Positions 55,720 to 64,000 of a stretch of 64,000 nucleotides of DNA are shown here, in pieces. This stretch comes from an uncultured Alphaproteobacteria bacterium (GTDB taxonomy: Bacteria; Pseudomonadota; Alphaproteobacteria; UBA8366; GCA-2717185), in the NCBI GenBank assembly GCA_943788635.1, contig CALSRA010000027.1:124001-188000 (forward strand), in the 5' to 3' direction. Both the position numbers and the translations under genes were made by a program. The notes below the pieces were generated by a model. The model was not told the DNA's origin, searched no databases, and was given only the letters and a program-made list of their open reading frames with translations. The stretch's first letter is position 1; each line of letters begins with the position of its first letter.

Positions 55720-56749
55720 GCCGGGCGGTGCGGGTCAGGAAAGCGGCGTCGATGCCGGTCGCTGCGCCAAAGCCCTTGGTGACGATGCCAATTTCGATGG
55801 CACCCCCGGGGTGTTCGACCCGGATTTCCGAGTCATCTGTCCCGTTCGCCAGGGCATGAGCAATCGTGCCGTTGATCCGGGTCGCGCCCGCGACGCAGAT
55901 GGCACCGGTTGCGGCATGGGCCGCGTGGCAACGGCCTGGGGTGAAATAGCGTGATGAAATGCCGCTGTCGCCGCGCGACTTGGCCAGTATCGCGATCTTC
56001 GGGATGACGGAATTCGATACATCACCCAGTCCCATCAGCCGACCTGCGGCCCGGCGGATCGTTTCCAGCCGGTCCAGCAGATCCGCATCGGCATCCAACT
56101 CGGCTTTGCTTTCATAGCCGGTTCGGCCCAGGCTTTCGGCGGCGACCAGCACCATCGGCATCGCCAGGTCCACACAGGAAACATCGACGCCGCAGACCCG
56201 GTCGCGCGCCTTGCCCGTGGGTAGCAATCGGCCGGTCTTGCCGCCGGCGATCTGCCGAAACTCAAGCCGGATCGGCGCGGATGTGCCGGGAACGCCGTCG
56301 ACGGATGTATCGCCTTCATAGGTCACCTGATGGTTCGGCGTCTGCACGACGCAGTCGATCATCGCGCCGGTATTGACGTTGCGGACACGAACCGTCGTTT
56401 CACCATCCTGGGCCGCGACATACCCGTTTTCGATAGCGAAGGGGCCGACCCCGGCGAGAATATTGCCGCAGGACGGTGCGGTGTCGACACTGGGCTTGTC
56501 CACGCCGACCTGGGCGAACAGGTAATCCACATCCGCATCTTTATGGGTTGACGGGGAAACAATTGCGACCTTGCTGGTCACGCTCGTCGCACCCCCGGCG
56601 CCGTCGATCTGGGTCGGATCGGTGGCACCCATTGCCGCCAGCAACACCGCATCGCGCGCGGCCCTGTCCAAGGGCAGGTCGGCAGCCCGGAAATACAAAC
56701 CGCGGGATGTGCCGCCGCGCATCATGACGCATGGGATCGAGTGCTGCAT
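55646..56749 (-). CDS. PrpF-family isomerase (4-oxalomesaconate-tautomerase-like)
   Basis: 367 residues from ATG 56749 (GGAG 9 nt upstream; ATG 56764 is an alternative). Diaminopimelate-epimerase-like fold: IPCVMMRGGTSRGLYF, IDGAGGATSVTSKVAIVSPS, DTAPSCGNILAGVGPFA (active-site Cys), GDVSNSVIPKIAIL and a Cys in ICVAGATRINGT. Closest in feel to GalD/4-oxalomesaconate tautomerase; methylaconitate isomerase PrpF is the other option. No prpBCD genes are near. Divergent LysR gene 89 nt away probably regulates it. Its 3' end is the integration point of the AT-rich cassette. Confidence 0.87.
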   Translation of the reverse strand: MQHSIPCVMMRGGTSRGLYFRAADLPLDRAARDAVLLAAMGATDPTQIDGAGGATSVTSKVAIVSPSTHKDADVDYLFAQVGVDKPSVDTAPSCGNILAGVGPFAIENGYVAAQDGETTVRVRNVNTGAMIDCVVQTPNHQVTYEGDTSVDGVPGTSAPIRLEFRQIAGGKTGRLLPTGKARDRVCGVDVSCVDLAMPMVLVAAESLGRTGYESKAELDADADLLDRLETIRRAAGRLMGLGDVSNSVIPKIAILAKSRGDSGISSRYFTPGRCHAAHAATGAICVAGATRINGTIAHALANGTDDSEIRVEHPGGAIEIGIVTKGFGAATGIDAAFLTRTARPIFSGQVFVPQSALAVEPAIQAAA

Positions 56750-56838
56750 TGTCGGTGTCTCCATTGTTCGAAGACACCTTGCCTGCATCGCATTGATATG
56801 AGAAATTCAATTAAATCAAATATTGATGCAAAAAACAG

Positions 56839-57750
56839 ATGAATGTGAGCCTTGAGGATATCCGGGCCTTCCTGGTGATTGCCGAACTGGAAAGCTTCAG
56901 CCAGGCGGCGGACCGTCTTTCGGTATCGCAATCCGCCCTGTCCCGGCGGATCGTGAAGATCGAGGACCATCTGGGCGCCCGCCTGTTTGACCGATCCACC
57001 CGCCATGTGGCGCTGACGGCAATTGGCCGGGAGTTTCTGCCGCTGGCGCATCGAATGCTGGGCGAATTCGAACGATCACTGGACCGGATCGGCGACGTTA
57101 TCCTCAAACGCGGGGGGGTGGTGACGATTGCCAGCCTGATGACCGTGGCGTTCGGGGTGCTGCCGCCGGTGGCGGCGCGGTTCGGGGCAGCGCATCCCGA
57201 TGTCCGGTTGCGGATTCTCGATGCCACCGGCCCCGAAATTGCCGCGCATGTCCGGTCAGGTGAGGCTGAATTCGGGATCGATATGGAAGCCGAACCCGAT
57301 GCGGAAATCGCCTTCGAACCGCTGGCTGTGGAACATTACGTGCTGGCCTGCCGGCCGGGCCATCCGCTGGCCGGTGATACACCGCTGGATTGGTCCGCAG
57401 TGCATGGGCACCGCTGTATCGTGCTGGGACCGGATAGCGGTATCGGCCGCCAGCTTCGCGCCGCCGTGCCCCATATCGACTGGCAATGCGAGGTACAGCA
57501 TCTCAGCACCGTGCTGGGGTTTCTGGCGGCGGGCATCGGGGTCGCGGCGATCCCGGCACTGGCGCTGGGATCGATGAACGCCGCCGACCTGGTGTATCGC
57601 AGGCTCACCGGGCCGGAGGTGACGCGCCGTATCGGCATCATCCGGCGCCGGGGGGCGGCGCTTTCGCCTGCCGCGTTGAGCCTGCGCGACAGCGTTACGG
57701 CTGAATTCGCAGCACTTCGCGACGGCCAGAACGCGCAGGCGGCCCGATAA
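56839..57750 (+). CDS. LysR-family transcriptional regulator
   Basis: 303 residues. N-terminal wHTH: LEDIRAFLVIAELESFSQAA and LSVSQSALSRRIVKIEDHLG. Effector-binding domain: VVTIASLMTVAFGVLPPVAA, FGIDMEAEPDAEIAFEPLA and STVLGFLAAGIGVAAIPALA. Divergent from the prpF-family gene, the usual arrangement for a LysR activator and its target. The 89-nt gap is AT-rich and should contain the shared operator. Confidence 0.93.
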   Translation: MNVSLEDIRAFLVIAELESFSQAADRLSVSQSALSRRIVKIEDHLGARLFDRSTRHVALTAIGREFLPLAHRMLGEFERSLDRIGDVILKRGGVVTIASLMTVAFGVLPPVAARFGAAHPDVRLRILDATGPEIAAHVRSGEAEFGIDMEAEPDAEIAFEPLAVEHYVLACRPGHPLAGDTPLDWSAVHGHRCIVLGPDSGIGRQLRAAVPHIDWQCEVQHLSTVLGFLAAGIGVAAIPALALGSMNAADLVYRRLTGPEVTRRIGIIRRRGAALSPAALSLRDSVTAEFAALRDGQNAQAAR

Positions 57751-57758
57751 CAGCCCTA

Positions 57759-58637
57759 TCAGTCCCCGGAGGGCACTGTCCGGACAATGTAACCGCCGGA
57801 GCGGTCGTCCAGTTCCAGTTCCAGCAGGCCCAGGTCTTCTGCTTCCTCCAGTACTTCGCTGAATGACCGGAAGCCGTAGAAGCTTTCGTTGAAGCCGGGC
57901 TTGCGGCGTTTCAGGGTCTGTTTGACCATCGAACTCCAGACCTGTCCGCCGCGTTCGGCGATCAGCTCCTCGGCCAGTTTCACGACCATGTCGATGGCTT
58001 CGGCTTCCTTGGCCTCCAGCGCGGCATTGTCTTCGGCCGATGCCGGTTTCGCAGCAGGCGCCTTTGCCGCGACGGCGGGTTTCTCCACGGCCGGTTTTTC
58101 CGTCGCGACAGCCGGTTTCTTCGGCGCGGGCGGTTTCCGGCGCGGTGTGGGGGCGGCGATGGCGCGGGCGAGGTCGTCGTAATAGATGAACTCGTCGCAA
58201 TTGTTCATCAGCAGGTCGGATGTGCTGTTCTTCACGCCGACGCCAATCACGGTTTTTGCATTTTCGCGCAGCTTGCTGACCAGCGGCGAAAAATCGGAAT
58301 CGCCGCTGATAATCACAAAGGTATCAATATGTTCCTTGGTGTAGCAAAGGTCGAGCGCGTCCACGACCATGCGGATATCGGCGGAATTCTTGCCGGACAT
58401 GCGGGTATGGGGAATCTCGATCAGCTCGAAGGCGACTTCATGCATGGAGCCCTTGAACTCCTTGTACCGGTCCCAGTCGCAATAGGCCTTCTTGACCACG
58501 ATGCTGCCCTTCAGCAGCAGCCGTTCGAGCACCAGCTTCATATCGAATTTTGGAATCTTCGCGTCGCGCACACCAAGCGCCACATTCTCGAAATCGCAGA
58601 ACAGGGCCATGGTGTATTCGGAATCACTTGTCGTCAT
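57759..58637 (-). CDS. NYN-domain protein with C-terminal OST-HTH/LOTUS-like domain
   Basis: 292 residues. NYN (PIN-like) domain about 10-165: MALFCDFENVALGVRD, KNSADIRMVVDALDLCY, DTFVIISGDSDFSPLVSKL, with the conserved Asp residues of the nuclease site. Then a Lys/Pro/Ala-rich linker (about 170-205, repeated KPAV). C-terminal about 215-285 resembles OST-HTH/LOTUS RNA-binding domains (VWSSMVKQTLKRRKPGFNES, FRSFSEVLEEAEDLGL). Likely acts on RNA. Converges with the LysR gene, 8 nt between stops. Confidence 0.9.
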   Translation of the reverse strand: MTTSDSEYTMALFCDFENVALGVRDAKIPKFDMKLVLERLLLKGSIVVKKAYCDWDRYKEFKGSMHEVAFELIEIPHTRMSGKNSADIRMVVDALDLCYTKEHIDTFVIISGDSDFSPLVSKLRENAKTVIGVGVKNSTSDLLMNNCDEFIYYDDLARAIAAPTPRRKPPAPKKPAVATEKPAVEKPAVAAKAPAAKPASAEDNAALEAKEAEAIDMVVKLAEELIAERGGQVWSSMVKQTLKRRKPGFNESFYGFRSFSEVLEEAEDLGLLELELDDRSGGYIVRTVPSGD

Positions 58638-58733
58638 TTCGGTCTTTCATATGGGGGCGCCGCATGATGGTCATGCGGGACTATGTCTGCAGTATGCGCC
58701 TGTTTTTGTCGCGACACACGCTTTGCCATGCGG

Positions 58734-59519
58734 CTAGCGCGGTTTTGTCGCCAGGTACAATTCGCTCTGGTAGGGGATGGTGACGCTGCCATCGGCATTG
58801 CCGTGGCGCGCTGCCATGACCCGAAGGGCGGTTTCGACGAACATTTCGCCCCGGTTGGCGACGGCGGGCTTCATGGTGCGGCGGGACAGCATCATGCCGG
58901 TAAAACGGTCGACGGATATTTTCATCGACCAGTCATGGGTCAGCAGTTCCGCGGCGTTTGCCCAATCGAGCGCCTGAAACTCGGCCTGCAGGTCGATGTC
59001 GCGGTAATGGCGGGAATAGCCCGGCGCGTTTTCTTCAACGAAGGTTTCATGGGCGTCCAGCAAGGACGAACCCTCCCAGACCCGGTTGTTCTGGATCACC
59101 GCCAGGACGCCGCCGGGGGTGAGGGCGTGGTCGCATTCGGCATAGAAAACCGGCCGGTCAAAAAACTGGATTGCCTGCGCGGCGGTGATCAGCCCCAGCG
59201 AGGCATCGCCGCAGGGCAGGATTTCCGCGTCGCCCTCCCGGTAGGTGATATTGTCGTCGGGGGCGGTTGATTCATCCGCCTGCCGCCGCATATCCGCGCC
59301 GGGCTCGATACCTTCAATGAGCCAGCCCGGTCCCAGCGTGACGCGCAGCGCACGGGTCAGGATGCCGGTGCCGGCCCCCACATCGGCGGCGCGTTTTACG
59401 ATAGACGGCCCGGCCACACGGTCGCCAAGCTCTGCCAGCAAGGCTTCGGGGTAGTGCGGCCGGTTTGCCTGATACCGCCCGGCCAGCCCGTCGAAGGGGT
59501 TATCCGCCATATCCGCCAT
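58734..59519 (-). CDS. Class I SAM-dependent methyltransferase
   Basis: 261 residues. DGLAGRYQANRPHYPEALL start, SAM motif AADVGAGTGILTRAL, IEPGADMRRQAD, GDAEILPCGDASLGLITAAQ (post-motif region) and ALTPGGVLAVIQNN. It belongs to the Methyltransf_11/25 group. The substrate is unknown. ATG 59519 overlaps the stop of the small upstream gene (TGATG), so they are translationally coupled. Confidence 0.88.
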   Translation of the reverse strand: MADMADNPFDGLAGRYQANRPHYPEALLAELGDRVAGPSIVKRAADVGAGTGILTRALRVTLGPGWLIEGIEPGADMRRQADESTAPDDNITYREGDAEILPCGDASLGLITAAQAIQFFDRPVFYAECDHALTPGGVLAVIQNNRVWEGSSLLDAHETFVEENAPGYSRHYRDIDLQAEFQALDWANAAELLTHDWSMKISVDRFTGMMLSRRTMKPAVANRGEMFVETALRVMAARHGNADGSVTIPYQSELYLATKPR

Positions 59520-59719
59520 CAGTCCTTGAGGTCGGCCTCGAATTCAGCGCCCAGTTCCTGTTCAAGCCGGACGAGATCTTCCGGTAACGGCAGGCCTTCG
59601 GCGCGCATGGTCGAAAGCATCTGCTGTATTCGCATGAAAATTTCATGGCGGTCACCCTGATCGCCCTCCATTTCGTCAACCAACAGGGATATCGCTGCTT
59701 CGATATCGTTCAGATCCAT
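59519..59719 (-). CDS. Small acidic hypothetical protein
   Basis: 66 residues: MDLNDIEAAISLLVDEMEGD..., predicted helical throughout and strongly acidic, with IFMRIQQMLSTMRAEGLPLP in the middle. Kept because it overlaps the methyltransferase start by one base, has good coding character and its own start beside an AT-rich promoter-like region. I know no characterised family. It could be a regulator or chaperone for its neighbour, but nothing shows that. Confidence 0.7.
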   Translation of the reverse strand: MDLNDIEAAISLLVDEMEGDQGDRHEIFMRIQQMLSTMRAEGLPLPEDLVRLEQELGAEFEADLKD

Positions 59720-59852
59720 AATTATTCCTTAATGTTGGTACCTGCCAGTATAGCACAACATCCGCGATAGCCGGGATATGACATGCGTCAATCGCGGCCC
59801 GAGGGTGAAAAGCGAGTTGTCCGGCACCGCCAAAAGTCTATATCTAGGCGCT

Positions 59853-60968
59853 ATGGAACAGATACAAGCCCCCGCCGCAGCCACCACCGCCGATTCCCGA
59901 ACGGATCTGGTTGGGCTGAACAGCGATGAAATCACCGCGCTTACCAACGAAATGGGCCTTCCCGCCTATCGCGGCAAGCAGATATACCAATGGATCTACC
60001 AGCACGGGCTGACCGACTTCAACGACATGCTGAACCTGTCGAAGAAGCTGCGCGAGCAACTGACCGAACAGTTCAGAATCGGCCGGCCGACGGTGAATAC
60101 GGAACTGACTTCAACGGACGGCACGCGCAAATGGGTGCTGGGCTTCGGTGATCACAACGAAGCCGAGATGGTCTCGATTCCCGAAGAAACCCGCGGCACG
60201 CTGTGCGTTTCCAGCCAGGTTGGCTGCACGCTGACATGTTCTTTCTGCCATACGGGAACACAGCGTCTGGTGCGCAACCTGACAATCGGTGAAGTCGTCG
60301 GCCAGGTGATGCTGGCGCGCGATTCCTACGCGCTGTGGCCGGCGTCGAAGGATAATTCCCGGCTGACCAACATCGTCATGATGGGCATGGGCGAACCGTT
60401 GTACAATTTCGAAAACGTCGCCAAGGCGCTGAGGATCGTCATGGATGGTGACGGGCTGGCCATGTCGCGCCGCCGGGTGACGCTGTCCACGTCCGGCGTG
60501 GTGCCGGGTATCAAGCGCTGTGGCGATGAACTGGGCGTGATGCTGGCGATTTCCCTGCATGCGGTGCGCGACGACCTGCGCAACGAACTGGTGCCGATCA
60601 ACAAGAAATACCCGATCGCCGAACTGCTGGATGCCTGCCGCGAATATGCGACCGTATCCAATTCGCGGCGCATTACCTTCGAATACGTGATGCTGAAGGA
60701 TGTGAACGATTCCGTGGCGGACGCGCGCGAACTGGTGCGGCTGGTGAAGGATATCCCGTCAAAGGTCAATCTGATCCCGTTCAACCCGTGGCCGGGCGTC
60801 GAATACGAATGTTCCAGTGGCAATGCGATCCGGCGCTTTGCCGACACCATCAGTGAAGGGGGGATGACGGCAACCGTGCGCGCGCCGCGCGGACGCGATA
60901 TCCTCGCCGCCTGCGGGCAGCTAAAATCGGAAAGCGTGCGGCAGCGCCGGGTGGCGACAGCGGGATAG
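59853..60968 (+). CDS. rlmN: Dual-specificity 23S rRNA/tRNA adenine-C2 methyltransferase RlmN
   Basis: 371 residues from ATG 59853 (the frame opens at 59778 without similarity). Radical-SAM CxxxCxxC in [64 protein letters not shown] and [12 protein letters not shown]. The C-terminal Cys used as methyl carrier is in ILAACGQL. It methylates A2503 of 23S rRNA and A37 of some tRNAs. Downstream SDR starts 26 nt later. Confidence 0.96.
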   Translation: MEQIQAPAAATTADSRTDLVGLNSDEITALTNEMGLPAYRGKQIYQWIYQHGLTDFNDMLNLSKKLREQLTEQFRIGRPTVNTELTSTDGTRKWVLGFGDHNEAEMVSIPEETRGTLCVSSQVGCTLTCSFCHTGTQRLVRNLTIGEVVGQVMLARDSYALWPASKDNSRLTNIVMMGMGEPLYNFENVAKALRIVMDGDGLAMSRRRVTLSTSGVVPGIKRCGDELGVMLAISLHAVRDDLRNELVPINKKYPIAELLDACREYATVSNSRRITFEYVMLKDVNDSVADARELVRLVKDIPSKVNLIPFNPWPGVEYECSSGNAIRRFADTISEGGMTATVRAPRGRDILAACGQLKSESVRQRRVATAG

Positions 60969-60994
60969 AATTCGACGACAGGGAGGAAATTGTT

Positions 60995-61702
60995 ATGGCA
61001 GAGCAGGAAACAGCGCTGATCATCGGCGCGGGTCGGGGGCTCAGCGCCTCACTGACACGGTTGTTGGCAGCGGAAGGCATGGCGGTGGCCATCGCCGCGC
61101 GTAACACCGACAAGCTGGACAAGCTGGTCGCGGATACCGGCGCGAAAGCCTATCAGTGCGATGCGTCCGACCCGGCCTCGGTCGATGCGCTGTTCGCTTC
61201 GGTAACCACCGATATCGGTACGCCGAACCTTGTTGTCTATAACGCCAGCAATCGCGGTGGCCGTGGGCCGATCACCGAACTGGACGCCGAAGCAGTGCGC
61301 AACGCGCTGATGATTACGGCGTTTGGCGGTTTCCTGGTCGCGCAGGCGGCGGCGAAACAGATGATCCCGGCCGGTGGCGGCACGATCCTGCTGACCGGCG
61401 CATCGGCCAGCGTGAAGGGCTACCCGAATTCATCCTCATTCGCGCTGGGCAAGTTCGGGCTGCGTGGATTGGCGCAGAGCCTCGCTCGTGAATTGCAGCC
61501 GCAGAACATCCATGTCGGCCATTTCATCATCGATGGCGGCATTCTGTTGCTCGACGGCGAGGACAAACGCGCCGAACGCCTTGGCGAAGACGGTACCTTG
61601 AACCCGGACGAGATCGCAAAATCCTATTTGCAGGTCCACCGCCAGCACCGCAGCGCCTGGACCTGGGAAATGGAACTTCGCCCCTGGGTGGAGAAATTCT
61701 AG
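60995..61702 (+). CDS. SDR-family protein with Phe at the catalytic Tyr position
   Basis: 235 residues. ATG 60995 with GGGAGG upstream. Rossmann start ALIIGAGRGLSASLTRLLA (atypical glycine pattern), YNASN in place of NNAG, Ser in ILLTGASASVKGYP, and the catalytic motif reads FALGK, so Tyr is Phe while Lys is kept. The tail (SAWTWEMELRPWVEKF) matches a subgroup of SDRs annotated as glucose/ribitol dehydrogenases. Activity is doubtful. Possibly co-transcribed with rlmN. Confidence 0.85.
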   Translation: MAEQETALIIGAGRGLSASLTRLLAAEGMAVAIAARNTDKLDKLVADTGAKAYQCDASDPASVDALFASVTTDIGTPNLVVYNASNRGGRGPITELDAEAVRNALMITAFGGFLVAQAAAKQMIPAGGGTILLTGASASVKGYPNSSSFALGKFGLRGLAQSLARELQPQNIHVGHFIIDGGILLLDGEDKRAERLGEDGTLNPDEIAKSYLQVHRQHRSAWTWEMELRPWVEKF

Positions 61703-61745
61703 CCGGTATCAAGCACCGTTATTGCCGGGCCGGGTTTTACGCGGC

Positions 61746-62441
61746 TCAGTGATATTCGGCGGATTTCGCCAGCGCGGCCTTTACCGACTCGATTCCCGCG
61801 TCCGGCGCATTGCAGGCGGCGAGCACGATGGCTTCGCGGTTCTGGATCTGCTTGGCCGCCTTTGGCACTTCCCGCGCAACCTCGATCGGAATGACCACCG
61901 CGCCATGCTGGTCGGCATGGATCAGGTCGCCGGACTGCACGTCCATGCCGTGGATATGCACGGGCTTGCCGTAATCGACGATATGCACATGCGCATGCGA
62001 CGGGCCGACCCGGTCGGCGAGAAGCTGGAAGCCTTCGGCGCAATCGGGCAGATCGCGGATGCTGCCGGTGGTGATCACGCCCAGGCAGCCGATGGCCTTG
62101 TGGATCGCGGTGTTAACTTCGCCCCAGAACGCGCCGTAGCCCGGATGGTCGTCGATATCCTGGATGCAGGTGATGGTCGGGCCGGTGCCGGCGGCGACAT
62201 ATTCGTAATAGGCAACCCGGTTGACGACGTCGGGCGCGGCCGGCTTCATCGACCGCAGGGTGGCCGTGCGGGCGAAACCGACCATTGGCGGCAGTTCCGG
62301 TCGGGGGCATACCAGCGGTGTGGTGGTGAAGCCCATCGCGCGGCGTTCCGGCGAGGTGATTTCCAGTGCATTGCAGACGGTCGGCGTGTCCAGCGCGCGC
62401 AGCGCCGCAAAGTCTTCTTCAGTCAGGATGATGTCACTCAT
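61746..62441 (-). CDS. RraA-family protein (HMG/CHA aldolase-like)
   Basis: 231 residues. RraA/dimethylmenaquinone-methyltransferase-like fold: LDTPTVCNALEI near the N-terminus, GEVNTAIHKAIGCLGVITTGSIRDL with the GxxxxxxAxxxGxxGxxxxGxxRD signature whose Arg and Asp bind substrate and metal, and GDLIHADQHGAVVIP. Family members are 4-hydroxy-4-methyl-2-oxoglutarate or oxaloacetate aldolases/decarboxylases; the RNase E inhibitor role is restricted to a subset. Longer than RraA of E. coli (161). Convergent with the SDR gene and divergent from argG. Confidence 0.88.
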   Translation of the reverse strand: MSDIILTEEDFAALRALDTPTVCNALEITSPERRAMGFTTTPLVCPRPELPPMVGFARTATLRSMKPAAPDVVNRVAYYEYVAAGTGPTITCIQDIDDHPGYGAFWGEVNTAIHKAIGCLGVITTGSIRDLPDCAEGFQLLADRVGPSHAHVHIVDYGKPVHIHGMDVQSGDLIHADQHGAVVIPIEVAREVPKAAKQIQNREAIVLAACNAPDAGIESVKAALAKSAEYH

Positions 62442-62577
62442 CGGTCATTTCCCCCCGTGTCACATTTAATTTGGATTGCGCCGACAATCGGATGTTTTGC
62501 CGCAGGACGCAAGGGCCGCTTGCGGGGCTTTCCGCAATGCCTATACTGCGCCGCCGCAACCAACCGGGGCCGCCGAT

Positions 62578-63789
62578 ATGTCGATTCAGAACGTGAAAAA
62601 AGTCGTCCTTGCCTATTCAGGCGGACTTGATACCTCCGTTATCCTGCGCTGGCTGCAGGATACCTATCAGTGTGAGGTCGTAACCTTCACCGCCGACCTG
62701 GGCCAGGGCGAGGAAATCGAACCCGCCCGCGCCAAGGCGGAAATGATGGGCGTGAAGGAAATCTACATCGAGGATTTGCGCGAGGTTTTCGTGCGCGATT
62801 ATGTCTTCCCGATGTTCCGCGCCAATGCGGTGTATGAAGGGACCTACCTGTTGGGCACCTCCATCGCGCGGCCATTGATCGCCAAACGACAGATCGAAAT
62901 CGCCCGGGAAACCGGCGCTGACGCCGTCGCCCATGGCGCGACCGGCAAGGGTAATGACCAGGTGCGGTTCGAGCTTGGCTATTACGGGCTGAACCCGGAT
63001 ATCAAGGTCATCTCGCCGTGGCGCGAATGGGACCTGACCAGCCGCACACGGCTGATCGAATATGCCGAAGAGCATCAGATCCCGGTGCCGAAGGACAAGC
63101 GCGGCGAAGCGCCGTTCTCTGTTGATGCGAACCTGCTGCATATTTCCGCTGAAGGGAAAGTGCTGGAAGACCCGAACGAGGAAGCGCCGGAATACATCTA
63201 TTCGCGCAGCGTTTCGCCGGAAGCGGCACCCGATGTGGCGACCGTGGTCGAAGTCGGTTTCGCCAAGGGCGACCCGGTTTCCATCGATGGCGCGGCGATG
63301 TCACCGGCAACCCTGCTGACGAAGCTGAACGAACTGGGCGGGGCCAATGGAATCGGGCGGCTTGACCTGGTGGAAAACCGCTTCGTCGGCATGAAGTCGC
63401 GCGGCGTTTACGAAACACCGGGCGGCACGATCCTGCTGGCGGCGCATCGGGCCATGGAATCGATCACGCTGGATCGCGAGGCCATGCATCTCAAGGACGA
63501 GATCATGCCGCGCTACGCCAAGCTGATCTATAACGGGTTCTGGTTCGCGCCGGAACGCGAGATGCTGCAGGCGCTGATCGACAAAAGCCAGGAACGGGTT
63601 AACGGCACCGTGCGGTTGAAGCTGTACAAGGGCGGCGTCCATGTGATCGGCCGTGCCTCGCCGGACAGCCTGTATTCGCTGGCGCATGTGACGTTCGAGG
63701 AAGATGACGTTTATGACCAGCACGACGCCGAAGGCTTCATCAAGCTGAATGCCCTGCGCCTGCGGTTGGCGAAGCGCCGCGAAGGTTAG
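62578..63789 (+). CDS. argG: Argininosuccinate synthase
   Basis: 403 residues from ATG 62578. P-loop of the N-type ATP pyrophosphatase [70 protein letters not shown], and [18 protein letters not shown]. It joins citrulline and aspartate in arginine synthesis. The frame opens at 62476 but similarity begins at the chosen ATG. An IS element begins directly at the stop codon, so any native terminator is displaced. Confidence 0.97.
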   Translation: MSIQNVKKVVLAYSGGLDTSVILRWLQDTYQCEVVTFTADLGQGEEIEPARAKAEMMGVKEIYIEDLREVFVRDYVFPMFRANAVYEGTYLLGTSIARPLIAKRQIEIARETGADAVAHGATGKGNDQVRFELGYYGLNPDIKVISPWREWDLTSRTRLIEYAEEHQIPVPKDKRGEAPFSVDANLLHISAEGKVLEDPNEEAPEYIYSRSVSPEAAPDVATVVEVGFAKGDPVSIDGAAMSPATLLTKLNELGGANGIGRLDLVENRFVGMKSRGVYETPGGTILLAAHRAMESITLDREAMHLKDEIMPRYAKLIYNGFWFAPEREMLQALIDKSQERVNGTVRLKLYKGGVHVIGRASPDSLYSLAHVTFEEDDVYDQHDAEGFIKLNALRLRLAKRREG

Positions 63790-64000
63790 AGTCTGACTCG
63801 AAATGATATCCATGTTTTCATGCTCTTGCCAATCGTCGGGCGAGCAGTTGAATGCTGGCGATCAGGAGCCATGCCTCCGCGCTTTCGATGGTTTCCTCGA
63901 AATCTTTGGCGAGACGGCGGTTACGACCGAGCCAAGCGAAGGTGCGCTCAACCACCCAGCGGCGGGGCAACAATACGAACCCCTTGGCGGCGTCGGAGCG
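63790..64000. mobile_element. IS5-family insertion sequence, one end (continues beyond the window)
   Basis: The region after the argG stop carries the end of a transposase gene and, outside it, about 30 nt (GAGTCTGACTCGAAATGAT at 63789-63807) that probably contain the terminal inverted repeat. The other end and the target duplication lie outside the window, so exact boundaries cannot be set. Confidence 0.75.
63819..64000 (-). CDS. IS5-family transposase, C-terminal part
   Basis: 60 C-terminal residues, open to the window edge. The minus strand reads [54 protein letters not shown] and stop at 63821-63819. The [18 protein letters not shown](F/Y)E block with the final DDE Glu is diagnostic for IS5-group (IS427-like) DDE transposases. 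Whether the element is intact cannot be told here. Confidence 0.88.

Noticed and set aside
61722-62630. Plus-strand open frame of 302 codons
   Set aside because: Antisense of the RraA-family gene and overlapping the argG start.

Overview
The window looks like chromosome of a high-GC alphaproteobacterium, most likely in or near the Rhodospirillales. The basis is a PhaR/PhaA polyhydroxybutyrate pair, a DUF1127 protein beside a LysR regulator, an IalB-family protein, TRAP transport genes, several hybrid histidine kinases and CtrA-like promoter boxes. The genus cannot be fixed from the sequence. No rRNA, tRNA or CRISPR array was recognised.

Layout. 0-2.6 kb: a hydantoinase/oxoprolinase pair (hyuA partial, hyuB frameshifted). 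2.6-5.9 kb: a surface-lipid sugar cluster (UPF0104-type membrane protein, methyltransferase-glycosyltransferase fusion, second methyltransferase), every gene broken by small indels. 5.9-19 kb: a PAS-GGDEF-EAL protein, phaR/phaA, a large lipoprotein, an M20 amidohydrolase, cfa, an SDR, an MFS carrier and a membrane protein. 19.2-21.9 kb: a full-length aconitase gene carrying about 20 indels. 21.9-27.8 kb: DUF1223 protein, thioesterase, esterase, purC, GMC oxidoreductase and a binding-protein-fold protein. 27.8-30 kb: a hybrid kinase with one internal stop, followed by a GT39-like membrane protein.

31.8-39.4 kb is the most notable part. It holds an EgtB-like protein (SenA type), a TIGR04348-type glycosyltransferase (SenB type), a selenophosphate synthetase fused to an FAD oxidoreductase (SenC role), and a PhnDCE-like ABC transporter of the kind proposed to import selenium oxyanions. 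Together they form a selenoneine (selenium analogue of ergothioneine) locus running from uptake through selenophosphate and selenosugar to C-Se bond formation. senB lies alone on the + strand inside an otherwise minus-strand array, shares its first base with senA and overlaps the selD 3' end. Hercynine supply (EgtD) is not in the window.

39.6-48.9 kb: two more hybrid kinases flank a dctPQM TRAP operon, then an MscS channel. 49-54.5 kb: YgiC/YgiB-like pair, a frameshifted LysR gene beside a DUF1127 gene, quinone oxidoreductase, SpoU methyltransferase and IalB. 54.5-55.7 kb: an AT-rich segment of about 1 kb with one gene, bounded by 75-bp direct repeats that duplicate the 3' end of the neighbouring prpF-family gene. 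55.6-64 kb: the prpF-family gene and its LysR regulator, NYN protein, methyltransferase, rlmN, SDR, RraA-family protein, argG, and one end of an IS5-family element directly after argG.

Broken frames are clustered (2.0-5.8 kb and 19.4-21.8 kb) and protein similarity continues across each break. I read most of them as consensus-sequence errors rather than old pseudogenes, but the sequence alone cannot prove this.
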